Assembly: GCA_963920665.1 (NCBI GenBank)
Contig: OY987270.1
Span: 17,510,019-17,574,018, forward strand
Source: Straminergon stramineum
Taxonomy: Eukaryota > Streptophyta > Bryopsida > Hypnales > Calliergonaceae
DNA: 64,000 nt
Reading direction: 5' to 3'
Numbering within the stretch: the stretch's first letter is position 1; each line of letters opens with the position of its first letter. The translations under genes and the position numbers were made by a program. Below, in pieces: positions 1 to 11,144 of the stretch. The notes under the pieces were generated by a model. The model was given only the letters and a program-made list of their open reading frames with translations, was not told the DNA's origin and searched no databases.

Positions 1-2397
1 TGTATTGTAAACCTTCACTTTGGACTCATAGAGATTTTTTTCATTTCATTAAGTCATTATTAAATTTTACAAGATACAAACAAACTTCCATGAAAAAAGG
101 ATTATATGGTTTTACCATAATTGGTAAAGTACTTAACAATGTAGTGTTTTACCCTTATAAGCCTAGAGTGCCTACAATGCTCTAATCTCTCACTTTTAGA
201 TGAATTAGGTGTAAAGGTAGTCTGCTCTTAAAGTGACCATTTAAGGGCTAGTTTGCTTATTTCATGAACTTCTATTGAAGAAAATATTTTGGATTTACTT
301 TTTAGAGAAAGAAAAATACATGCGGTTTACAATACAATTGGTTTCATATTTTTTCAAGCATTATTGCATTACTTATGAATTTTCAAAGATTTCTATCCTA
401 GGTACCTATTTATGATAGTAGATTAGGTTAAAAATATACACACTAAGGCTATAATGAGAGTTGGGAAAACCAAGAACAAACATGCGGACTTGCATTAAAT
501 AACAATCAATGGTCCTAAATGTGACCATGCTTGTATCAAATTAAATTCATAGATTTTTCATCTACAAGAAAGTAGTTGGCATGCCAACTTCTAATGTAAA
601 TTCATGAATGTCCAATTAAGACTACATTTAAAATTGAACCCAACCATGTGCTTGAACCATCTATATTGAAACATTAAAACAATTTCTCACAGACTTTAAT
701 ATGCTGCCTTTTTATCCTTAATTCATTCATTGTCTACAATCTATTGATTTTAGGACCACTAAATGTTCATTTTTGACTTAATTCTGGGGATGATTTAAAG
801 AAGGTGAGTGCTTTAAGAGTAAACTACTCTATTAAAAGAAATTTAGGTCTAGTTTGTGACAAAATCCTTTCCAAATTACAACTAAAGTCCACACCTAGGA
901 GTGCATGTGATGAATTTTGGATAAAATAGTAGTTAGTATTTAGATGTATGAGTTTCTTTTAGATTTTGATATACTTGTAATAGACAAAATTAGAGTTGCC
1001 AACTATTTTGAGATGAAAGTAGAAAGTTAGATGTTGGTCTTGTAGATGCAAATTCAAGTAGTATTAAGAAAGATGCAATCAAAGGCCAAAGAGGTTTTTT
1101 TTAAGATAAAAGTATTTCAAGAGCCAGCAATGCAATCAATTCATCAAAATTTTACACTAGTCAAAAAAATTCTACACTAGAAGAAAATAAAGGTTTGAGC
1201 GAGTGCAAAAAGTAACTGGTTTTGAGTTGTCTAGGACATTTTGCCACTTGCGCTAATTTGGAGCCACCAGTTGCAGTGGACATATTGTTTGTAGGATTGT
1301 AGTTGCAAGTTGTGACAACCTATTTGGAACTTTGTTAGTGAACTTTTCTAACATGGTTACTTCTATGGTATTTACTACCATGTGAATTCGTGTGAGTTGT
1401 CTGACTTGTTTGCAACTCATTTGCAACTAATGTATGACTTGTTTGCAACACATTTGTGACTTCATTGCAACTTACCTGTAAGGCTATAACTTCATTGCAA
1501 CTTGTTTGTGACTTATTTGCAACTTGTCAATGACTTGTGGATTGGTAGATTTTAAAATTTTCATCTCCATGATTCATAGATTTATAGATTTCACATCTAG
1601 CTTCTTTTCTAAAGTTTAGAAATTATGATATTGATATTTAATAGAATTCACTGGTTTAGGAAATTTTATAATTTCATAGGTTTTAAAAAAAATAAGATTT
1701 TAAATATTTTTAGATTTTTATAGAATGTGAAAATCTATAAAATGTACAAATTTTTGAATTCTATTAATAAAATTCAATACATTAGAATACAACAAGTTAC
1801 ATGTTTTACATATTCAACCTAATGGTACTCTTGAGAATTGATATAAGACTATTATGAAAATAATGACTTCAGAAACAACTAGGAAATGCCTAAAAAATAA
1901 CTACAATTGTAAAATGACTAGGAAATGACTAAGATATGTCTAAGAAACGACTAGGAAACAATTAGGAATCAACTAGGAAACAACTAGACTCATTTTACAA
2001 TTGTAGTCATTTTCTAGTCATATTTTACTATTGCAAATAGATATAGTGGATTCCACAAAGTATAGACTTGTCCACATTGATAATTGCGATGAATATTAGA
2101 TGGAGAATAATTCACATTCATTCTAAATTTGAACTCTATTACAACTCTCATAATCCTACACTCCATTCTATAATTGTTTTGCAACTAAAACAATGTATTC
2201 ATTTCATTCTACAATTACTTTGCAACTAAAACATTGTACTATAAATGTAAAACAATGATGTATGAATTTGGTGCAAGTAAAGAGGGCTATAATCATAGGA
2301 TAGTTGTATACGACACTTAGTCGCATTTTAGTCGATTGTGATATACATGTTTCTCTTCTAGTGCCAGTTCACTTGATACAATAAAAAGCAACTACAT
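1..2397. other. AT-rich intergenic sequence, no gene recognised
   Basis: No reading frame in this stretch looks coding. It holds short degenerate repeats: TTGCAACTT / TTTGTGACTT words recur around 1380-1540, and AACTAGGAAA words recur around 1875-1990. An inverted repeat lies at 1898-2009. It ends at the TTAA flanking the first piggyBac element. Confidence 0.6.
1898..2009. repeat. Imperfect inverted repeat around ACTAGGAAA repeats
   Basis: A 22-base arm at 1898-1919 (core CTACAATTGTAAAATGA) is repeated in inverted orientation at 1988-2009 with about two mismatches. The loop is made of short degenerate ACTAGGAAA-type repeats. It could be a small fold-back element; no target duplication was identified. 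Confidence 0.55.
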
Positions 2398-2401
2398 TTA
2401 A

Positions 2402-2421
2402 CCCCTGAGCGCCCTAGTGAC
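2402..2421 (+). repeat. Left terminal inverted repeat of piggyBac A
   Basis: Starts CCCCTGAGCGCCCTAG directly after TTAA (2398-2401). The CCC start is typical of piggyBac ends, where the transposase cuts next to TTAA. Confidence 0.9.
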
Positions 2422-3051
2422 AGGATCCTGTCGCTCAAAATTGAAAAATGGCTTTCAAAGTCGTGGATGGACTTGTACTGTGGAATGAAGAGTATGAGGT
2501 TGGAGCGGAGTGGGGTACTCAATGCAGTTGAGTGGGGCCACAAGAGGGAGTCGTCGTACGTCGATTTTGGATAATTGCAAGACAAAAGTTGCAATGAAAT
2601 GTTTCGAGGACTGACCGGGGAGGGCCGGTGGCATACCGTTGGGGCATTTTGGTGTGAGATGGGAAGTTTTGGGATTGTTCTGTCATTACTCTTGCAGAGA
2701 GCTTTTTCTTGTAAGCTGAGCGTATGAGGCTGCATGGGTTTCACGAAATGAGTGGGATTGTAGTCCTTTGCACGCAGGCTGGGGTTGCGATGTACACGGT
2801 ACTGATGGCTCAAACAACAGTCATGGATTAGTGCTCTCCATTTGCGAGAGTGGGGAGGAACATGGTAGTTGAGTGGGGGTGCGTGTAGCCACCTTCAGCG
2901 AAAGCAAGGGAGTCAGGAGTTTGTTCGACTGTGGAAGTACGTCCGGCGACATCATCGCGAGGAGTGCTCACACCGGCCAAACCTCAAGCAGCACTTCGCC
3001 GGCACATTCGGCGGCGGTTTGAGTTGACGTGGGTTTTGTAGGGAAGGCGAC
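2422..3051. other. 5' non-coding region of piggyBac A
   Basis: About 630 bp between the left terminal repeat and the first transposase ATG. It is richer in G and C than the flanking host DNA and probably holds promoter and 5' UTR. No TATA box could be assigned with confidence. Confidence 0.5.
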
Positions 3052-4278
3052 ATGGCAACCTTAGCAGCAACCACAAGCGATCGTGCCTCCCCCGACTTGA
3101 TTCCGATTGGAGTGAGGGCTTCAGCTAAGGAATTAGTTGAAATTGAAGTGGCGTTAGAGAGTTGGGCAAGACAACACCACAACGCTACGCTTGATCAAGT
3201 TGTGAAATTGAAATCCTACTTGTAGGAAGACTTCCTCAAGGAACTTCGTGAGCCCAATGCAAATCATTACTGGCCTACAAATCCTAATGGCAAGTCTTGG
3301 TGCTATTTGTTCCGTGGGCAGGTTTTCAGAATTCTGGGTGTGTACGAGAGGATTCCTGAAGGGCATCCAGATGGGCTACCACCAATTGTAAACAATTTCA
3401 TTCGTACCAAATGGTGGCCGATTGATAATCCATGGGGCATTCAAAGCGGAACGTTGCAAGGAAGATCACAATCCCTGATCAAGGAGTATGGAGGGAGAAG
3501 CATCCGAGTGTCCCCTTACACAATTTGTCCTCGAGGACGGCCCCAAGGAGGAAGACGCGGCAGAGCAGAGAGAAACAGGAACGGTGACCACGACACAGGG
3601 GCCAATTCCCCGTGAAGACTTGTACATGCGAGGGTGCAGCAGAGGTTTGGGCTGCGCAGGGTGGGGTAGGGGAAAGGGAGGGCGGGCGGGTAGGACAAGG
3701 CACGGGAGGGGAGGGAAGGGTTCCAATCTCCATGCTTGCAATTTTGACTTGAATGAAGCGGCTCGAGGGTTAGACCTGAATCGGGCGCCGGAGTTAAATG
3801 GGGAAGGGATGCACAATGTTGCGGATTTTGCCAAGCAAATTCCACAGCGAGGGAGAGGCCAAGGCCAAGGAGCAGCTCAGGGAGAACAATCGCTTCTCAG
3901 TTCCGACGTCGGCAACAGAGGGGGGAGAGGTGCGAGCCGCACTCGTGGATGTCTGCGTGGATTAGGCCGTGGGCGGGGGAATGTCCGCGAAACAAGGGAG
4001 ATCTTGGAGTCTCTGTCAGAGGGGAGTTGTAATTCACCATCGAACTCAACTTGTACTGTGCCTCTAGGTTGGATACTGCCTATTATTCAACCTCAAAATC
4101 GATCGCTACATTGCTTGAGATCTCAATGCGCGCCTCTGGGACAGCCTCCTATAAGCACTCCACATAGCCACGATGAAGTGCATAGCCCTGTTCAAGCGGC
4201 CACGGAAGAGAGGCTGCCTTATTCTCCCAACTCCGCGCTAGGCCACCATCGTCAACGACGGCGCATCAACCAAGACTG
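3052..4278 (+). pseudogene. piggyBac A transposase, N-terminal exon
   Basis: The N-terminal extension of the element A transposase. From ATG 3052 the frame runs to an in-frame TAG at 3223-3225. The homologous protein of element B has Gln at that position, in the block LQEDY, so this is a CAG to TAG nonsense change. The block from 3223 to about 3423 (NHYWPTNP, FRGQVFRILGVY, PEGHPDGLPP, RTKWWP) aligns with B at 49411-49210. A frame change (indel or tiny intron) occurs between about 3430 and 3490. The frame opening at 3488 is then rich in RG/RGG and ends at the donor G|GTTAGT (4279). Joining to 5176 preserves frame through a split TGT codon. RGG-rich segments suggest nucleic-acid binding. I know no named domain for this extension. 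Confidence 0.75.
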
Positions 4279-5175
4279 GTTAGTACATTCTCTTTGCATT
4301 TTTTTTCAGATGTAGCAAATAGAATGAGTCTTTCTAGCCATGTGCGACAGGCATACATAGAAGATTCCAGGTAGGGAATTAGCTAGATTTGCCGTTCATC
4401 AATGCAATGGCAGAAATAGCAACTCGAGTAAGCATTAGCTGATCAGAGAATTCCACTTCCATTGTTGCAGAATTTTACTCACCTCCAACATTGAAATTAC
4501 AGAGATAGTTTTGGTGTATACACAGGCGTGCTTAGAAAATCCTGATTGTTATACGTAGGCCTCGAATTCACAGATATTAGGTGTAATTGCTAAGGCGAGG
4601 AATGATGTAAGCGTTTCTTCGCGGAATGAGATATAGAAGCTTTTCAACGTTCTTTGGCAATTCCAGTCTCTGATGTCAGATTCTCCGCACTTCTGAATTG
4701 TTTATATATTGTGGTCTTTGAGAGTGGTCTTGGCATCTATATTTGAATTTTGTCATAGTCTGAGAATGATTTCATGATGTCATAATCTGAGAATGAATTT
4801 GGATGAGTCATTGTGTCAAAGTCACCATTCCTTCCCACTTACTACTGCTTGAATGAAGTCTAGTTTATGCATTTCCTACATACTTTGCCTTGAAGTCCAA
4901 ATGCCGTAAGCCTTCAAGTCATGAATGTAATTTGACGAATTCATTACCATTCACTAGTGAGATTGTGTTCTCTTGGACTTCCCTCTAGTAAGCTGCTCAT
5001 GTTGTGATTGTTCAACCTCGCTATGAGGTCACTACCAAACCACATGAACTCTGACTGTGCCCTTCCAAAATTCATACCTTGAATGTCTCCCCATGTGTGT
5101 CATTTGGGTACGTCATGTCCTATTTGACTCTTACTTGATGGGTCTCGTAACATTATTGAATTTCGTGGCTTGCAG
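4279..5175 (+). other. Intron of piggyBac A transposase
   Basis: An 897-bp AT-rich interval between a GTTAGT donor and a TTGCAG acceptor. The two flanking open frames fit in phase (phase 2, split Cys codon), and stop codons are frequent inside. Confidence 0.65.
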
Positions 5176-7480
5176 TGCATACTATGAGGGCAGTGATTTT
5201 CTTCAAAGTACAGTGAGAGGACTCGACCCTACCTTTGCAGCATTGCAACGCATGCAAGAGTGGCTTCACCATGACAACAACGAAGGGGAAAATGGCAATC
5301 CAGATTTGGATGAGTACTTGCCACGATTGGAGGGGCCCTTTGGGATTGTCAATATGCGGCTGCTGCCACCTGTAGTGTGGGTGCCACTTCCACTTCTAGG
5401 ATATGATCCAGTCCAATGGGTTGGTCTACAAGAGTTTGTAGGTGAACCACAACAACGATGGCAAGAGAAAGGTGTCCCATACTACTTTGTCTTGTTCAAA
5501 GGTAGCATTGGTGGGCGAAAAGTCCGTGTTGCAGATTGTCATGTGTGTCAGGGTGGTGGCCCACTTGTACAAGCAGGCTTTGGAGCAAGCCCATCGAATG
5601 CCCATGTTGAAGGTTTGGATGATGATGATATCCCTAACTTCCCAACCCAACGATTAGACGAAGACCTAGCTTCTCCATTACATCGCCTGCACCCCATAGT
5701 AGTAGAGGACCTCCCCATAGAGGTCACAAGTGGTCCCTCATCCTCTACCAGCAACGACACATCAGAATCAGAGTGGAGGGCTGATTGGCGAGACTTTGCA
5801 GGAGATGCTTCCTCTATTGAGTACTCCAATTGTGAATCTGCATCTGAGGGCAGCAATGTGGATCTTCATCATGAGATCGGATACTATGAGGGTGATGGTG
5901 ACATTGACGACCTTGACTTCCAGGCTCGATACCATGACAGGTTTTGGCAAAGCCCAGAAACTACACTTTTAGGGGACAGGGAATCATTTACTAGTCTGCC
6001 TCTAGGTCCCACAGCTAGAGTTCCTCGTACTAGACGTCCTGCCTTGCACTTCTTCGATCTCTTCTTTGACGATAGGGTATTGAACGAGGTAGTTCAACAA
6101 ACAAATATCTACGCATCTCAACAAGGTACAAGACGGTCAAAGCACACAAATGGTGGCCCTCATTGGGTTCTAACATGTCCTTTGGAAATACGAGCATTTT
6201 TAGGTGTAACCATTCTCATGGGCATCAAGATGATGCCTACTATACGGGACTATTGGAAGTGGTCTGAGTTTCTCCGATGCTCCTTGATACCACGTGTCTT
6301 TACTCGCAACCGCTTCGAATCTTTACTACGATGCCTACATCTTGTGAATAACGAGAGCATTGATAGTGACTGGGATTCACCGCATTATGACAAGCTTGCT
6401 AAAGTCAGGTGGATTATTTCTGACTTTGTCACAAAGAGTCAAGCATTCTACAACCCTGAGAAGTTCATCACATGTGATGAGATTATGGTTGCATATCGCG
6501 GCCACTACTTAGGATTTTGGCAATACATGCCGGCGAAGCCAACAAAATATGGCTTCAAATTCTTTGCTAGTGTGTGCAACCCCTCACGATAAATATACAA
6601 CCTATTGCCCTATGTTGGGGCTTTAGGAGTTCCAGATCATGGGCAAGGCGAACGAGTTGTGCGGGAACTCACCTTGGGCTTAGATGGTGTTGGGCACATA
6701 GTTGTTTGTGACAACTTCTTCACATCATCGAAGTTGTTCGAGGACTTGTACAAGCGCGAGATATGGGCGACGGGGACCTTGAAGGAGAACCGCATTGGAT
6801 TGCCAACATCACTATTGGGCCACAAGAAAAGGGAGCACCCCCGTGGCACCTTGATGTGGAGGATGCATGCCCAACGATGTATGGCCACTACATGTTGGTA
6901 TGACTCCAAGCTTGTGTACTTTCTATCCACATCCGTAGATCTTGTAGCCGATGGAGCACGCTCCATGCGTTGGGTGCAGGGCACTCGAAAGCCGATCACT
7001 TCTACTCCCCAGCAAGTGGAGTACCAAACTCACATGCGTGGCGTTGATGTTGTGGACCAAATGCGCACCGACTATAGTGTGCAATTCCATTCACACAAAT
7101 GGTGGCACAAGCATTTGTTCTTCATTGTTGATTGTTGGTTGAACAATTCATGGGTGCTCCTAAAGCATGACTGACTCACTTGAGGCGAAAAAGTGTATCG
7201 AAAGAGGCTACCGTATCACATGGAGGTAGTAGAGGCTTTGATAGCTCCATGGTTGGATGCACCCTCGTCATGCAAGGTGGAATGCCTTTGCCACCCGACT
7301 GCATTGCATTATAGCAGTATACGCCCAAACCTATTGCATCAATGCATTGTTTGCAAACGTAGGACCAGATTTAGGTGCACTACTTGTGCTGGCGCTCACA
7401 TGTGTTTTGACAAGTGCTTTGTCAAAGTGCACAGTCTGAAAAAGTGGGCTCTTCGTGTAACTCGACCTGCCCGTCATTGA
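5176..7480 (+). pseudogene. piggyBac A transposase, catalytic exon (DDE_Tnp_1_7 type)
   Basis: The core of the transposase, which cuts and pastes the element at TTAA. A second extension block lies at 5372-5540 (WVPLPLLGY, GLQEFVGEP, FKGSIGG, VADC) and is shared with element B. An acidic linker follows, then the DDD catalytic core: ITCDEIMVAYRG, VVCDNFFTS and MRGVDVVDQM carry the three aspartates expected in piggyBac/PGBD proteins. The C-terminus is a Cys-rich domain (CIVCKRR, CTTC, MCFDKCF, KVH), also typical of the family. Breaks, all in one frame: TAA at 6590-6592 where B has Tyr, and two TGA codons (7172-7174 and a few codons on), both explicable as CGA to TGA. The frame ends at TGA 7478-7480. 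Without those stops the exon would be fully open. Confidence 0.93.
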
Positions 7481-8728
7481 CTCACGTTTCTATCAAGTTG
7501 TAAGGTGGGAGATTGAGGTTACTATGTGTGGCAAGGAATGTTGTTCATCCTTATGGCAAGTTGCAGTAAATTTTCAGCAGTAGAGCGGGATTGGTGTAGG
7601 TTGCATAGAATAATGTCTATGTCTTGCAGGAAGCTTTGAAGTTTGTAGGAGTCCTTCATTTTTGCTCAGAAGTGCAAGTGCAGTTGGGTGATCAGGCTCC
7701 TTGTTGTCGATGCTTCAATTCCAAATCATGGGTCGTCAATGCATTGGATTCGAAAGCTAGGTAGCGTAGATGTGACTAGTTGTAGTGAAATTGTCGTTTC
7801 AAGGGGCTTCCAGACATTTGACTATGGCAATTGTTGTTTACTAATTTTGTGATCAATACTTCACCTATGAATCGGTATATGTCAAAGGGTCTGTTGATTT
7901 GGTAGTGTAGTTGCTTTGAACAGCAACTGTTTGGTGATATGTACCGTGTGAGGTCAAATATACGCACTACTTGCTCAGAGTCCATTGGTTTCACCTTTGT
8001 AAATTCTCAATGAATTACTTTCTCCTGGGGCATGATGTTTTTTTTCAATTTCAAGCATGGAAGATGAACATGCTTATCATTCTTGACTAATTGAGAGCTT
8101 ACTCTATATTCTTTCACTGAAGCGTTCTTGCTTGCTACAGGTTTTGTTTTGCAACAAAAGTGGCTAATTTGTCTTTGTCTTACCCGACAGTTCATGGCCC
8201 CCAGTCTCCTACTGCGCCTATGTTGGGATGTCAGCTGACCTTGGAAGTTGGGTCTGTGACGCAAGAGATCACACGTGGGACAATGTACTGCTGGGAAGGT
8301 ACAGCGTGTTAGTGACTTCCGTAGCCTGCTCGTGGTTCGTTTTTCCCTCGGAGTTGTCTTGCACGCAAAGTAAGGGCCGATTTGGGTGGTCCATGTTGCA
8401 TCTAAAAAGCTGCAATTTCATAGCCCGTCAGATACTGAACCTCCACAGACCCTGCCAGAAATTCGTGGCACAATTCCTCTTGCACAGTCTACATTTATTT
8501 TCGAAAGTAGGGGACCCTTGCAAATTTCGACCTACAACTAAAGGTCAACATCGAGTTGACTATTATAATCTTCTACATCGTATAGTGAAAACTTCTGAAT
8601 TTTTCTCCAACAGTAGCGCAATTGTCTCCCCTATCGATTTCTACGGTTACTATTTGTGGATCTCAATTTCCTGATTTTGGCGTCAGTTTGAGTGGAAGTA
8701 GCTCATATGAGTCCTCTGTTTTGTCTCC
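7481..8728. other. 3' region of piggyBac A
   Basis: About 1.25 kb between the transposase stop and the right terminal repeat. A 148-codon open frame at 8228-8674 shows no domain I recognise and no obvious match in element B, so I do not call it a gene. Subterminal transposase-binding sites are expected here but cannot be identified by eye. Confidence 0.45.
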
Positions 8729-8748
8729 ACAGGCTAGGTGCTCAGGGG
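8729..8748 (-). repeat. Right terminal inverted repeat of piggyBac A
   Basis: Reads (inverted) CCCCTGAGCACCTAGCC and abuts TTAA at 8749-8752. Confidence 0.9.
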
Positions 8749-8752
8749 TTAA

Positions 8753-9899
8753 GCCTTCTTATGAAAAGTGTAGGATAAAAATATGAGCTTGCATTGGGTG
8801 TACACGACCCTCTAGAGATCACTTGTAAAGTTTCACAATTTTATGTATTGCAAAAGTCAATTTTTTGAAAAGTCAACAGTTTTAATCAACATTGATAAAT
8901 TCTTAGAAATTAACTAAATTGCAATAAAATTCTAATAAAAATTAGAATAGAATTTTTAGTAGTAATTAAGCCCCCTAACAAGTTTTAAGGCATTTTGACT
9001 TCAACAAATACCCAAACGGTGTCGTGATGTGGGCTCTCTAATATTTGAAGTTGACATCTTTATTAGTTTCAAAAATGTTGTTAGTGTTGTTAATGTTATT
9101 AGTTGTTAGTATTGTGTGTTGGGAGCTGTTAGAGTAAGGAGGTTGTTGTTGTTAACCATGTAATTACTAGTTGATAATCAGTTTGTTAGTAGTTGATACT
9201 AAGGTAGTAGGATTAGGATTAGGGTTAGTTGGCGACTAGCCACTAGGGTTTGTAGAGGCTACTTGAAGCAAGGGCTGGTTCCTTGCTCTCTCTCTTGTTT
9301 TTGTTTTCTTGTTTTTAGTGGTGGGAGTAGAGGGGTGTACTTGAGGATGGAGAGTTATTTTGTTGTGAAGATTTATTTGGATGTTGGATGGATGCAAAAT
9401 TTTAGGTCTAAGTTTTTAGAGAGTTGATACTCAATGAGGCCAAGTTTTAAATCTAGATCTATTATGGGGAAAAAATTATAAAGGTTTGAAGTGGAGGTAT
9501 TTGGATTCTAAGGTAGCCAAGGAAGGCATATTGAAGAGTGTCAATCTTTTTTGGCGTTTTATGTTTTGCCAATGAAACTTAGAAGATACTTTTTTTTTAC
9601 CTTATCTACTCTCTTGTGTCAAAATTTTAGCTTCAATGAGTTTTAGATCTATGAGTTATGCATAAAATACAACCAGGGTATGAAAGTAGTGAAGGGTTGG
9701 AAAGTTAGTATTAGTAAAATGTCTAGCAAAGTTGGACAATAATTTAAATTAAGTTGAAATTTGGTATGTGATCTCTTAGGTAGTTGATCTACATTGTAAC
9801 AAAGTTTCAAGATGTTTGGGGCTACTATGCATGTTTTATAATAGGGTGATTGCAAGAAACACTTGTCCTATTTGTTGCGTTTTCGGTTTTTGCTGCGTC
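8753..9899. other. AT-rich spacer between two DNA transposons
   Basis: No coding signal. A GTTGTTAGT-rich stretch at about 9070-9240 is followed by CTCTCTCTTG / TTGTTTT sequence and resembles a worn plant LTR or UTR, but I found neither a partner repeat nor a primer-binding site. Confidence 0.4.
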
Positions 9900-11144
9900 A
9901 GTCCTATTAGTACTACAAGTCCTGCGAGTACTATGAAGGGTACGGGAGATGAAACATGGACCATCGATTGGAATCGAGATGAAACATTGGGAAGACACGT
10001 GAACGCATGGTAGTGGATGACAGTAGGAGATGTCAGGGAAGGATGATGTTTTGGGATAGTCCCTGTCATCCGCAATTCCGTCGTCTCTTTCAATTTGGCG
10101 TTCTGCTTTAATTCGCCAATCACGATTACCTAGGGTTTCCTGCAAAATGCAAAATTCTGTGTTGTCGATGTAGCCCATGCTCGATAATCATCGCGCTCCC
10201 AACCGCCTCCCAATCTGATCGTTTCATCGCAAGAGTGTTGATCGCGAGGCTTCTGCTGCTATTCTTGCCCGACATTGTGTATTCGTAGTTGTGGTGTGAA
10301 GGGCGGTTCAGATGACTGAGAGACAGTGCATACAATTCACAAAGTTCACGGAGTGGATCAATGTGGAGTTCGCTGATCGGTGGAGGTTGTCAAGGTGTGC
10401 GTCTACTACAGTCGCTGTTGCTCCGAGGGCACTACAAATCACAGTTTTGGACGGCTGCGTAGGTTAGAGACACTTTCATACTTCTGTTTTGAATTCCATT
10501 ATCAATTCCATTAGGAATCCGGGTTTTGGGTCGTCATCCATTGGCAAAAGTTCTTGCCCCATCAGCATAGCTTCATTCTCTCATGGGGTTAAAGCGTAGC
10601 ATGTTAGGGTTCAGGGTTCAATTACATGAAATGTCGCTTGTGGATGTACTTGTTGATTGCTTTCCTGTCCAATTCCAGCTTCTCTAAATTAACTACGACA
10701 TAGGGTTCAAGTTTCACCTGCATTATCAATTCACGCTTGAAATCGATGCACCTGTTGTCATTTAGGGCAGTTTGTGCTAGGGTGGTGTAGCGCGCCTCGT
10801 GATGCAAGTTGTTTCCCGTCCGGCGTCCAGACTTCCCCTTCTTGTTCAATGATCCTTCCTCGTAGGCAACCACATTCATTTCTGTTATTGAATTGACCTA
10901 GCATTTTTTCTTCCAGCACTTGACCTTCTCTCCTTGTGGGTCCTGCATGTATAGTTGTCGTCCCTCTGTGCGGACTGTGTAGTCCTCTACAACTTCCGCT
11001 TTGTCCTACAGACTCCATTTAGTACTGCATTAGTACTGTGGCATATATCTAGTCTTACATAAGTACTATAAGAACTACTGAATGTGACATTAAGCTGCCA
11101 ATTGTATGTTTTGTGCATGTACATAGTTGAAAGCAGTGTGCACA

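Larger units (their letters stand above)
2402..8748 (+). mobile_element. piggyBac-type DNA transposon A, full length, decayed
   Basis: A 6347-bp element bounded by TTAA at 2398-2401 and 8749-8752, the canonical piggyBac target duplication. The left end reads CCCCTGAGCGCCCTAG and the inverted right end CCCCTGAGCACCTAG, so the terminal repeats match apart from one mismatch and one indel. A perfect 14-bp palindrome (GACAGGATCCTGTC, 2419-2432) lies just inside the left end. Internally it carries one transposase gene on the plus strand in two exons (3052-4278 and 5176-7480) with several stop codons. At over 6 kb it is longer than the roughly 2.5-kb insect piggyBac; most of the excess is an N-terminal extension, an intron and about 1.2 kb of 3' sequence. 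It is not autonomous now. Confidence 0.93.

Noticed and set aside
2358..2813. 151-codon minus-strand frame at the left end of piggyBac A
   Set aside because: It crosses the transposon boundary and has no coding-like features.
8228..8674. 148-codon frame in the 3' part of piggyBac A
   Set aside because: No motif and no similarity seen to the B element; probably chance.
9205..9232. Telomere-like AGGATTAGGATTAGGGTTAG
   Set aside because: Only two to three imperfect units, and not the plant TTTAGGG unit; too short for an interstitial telomere.
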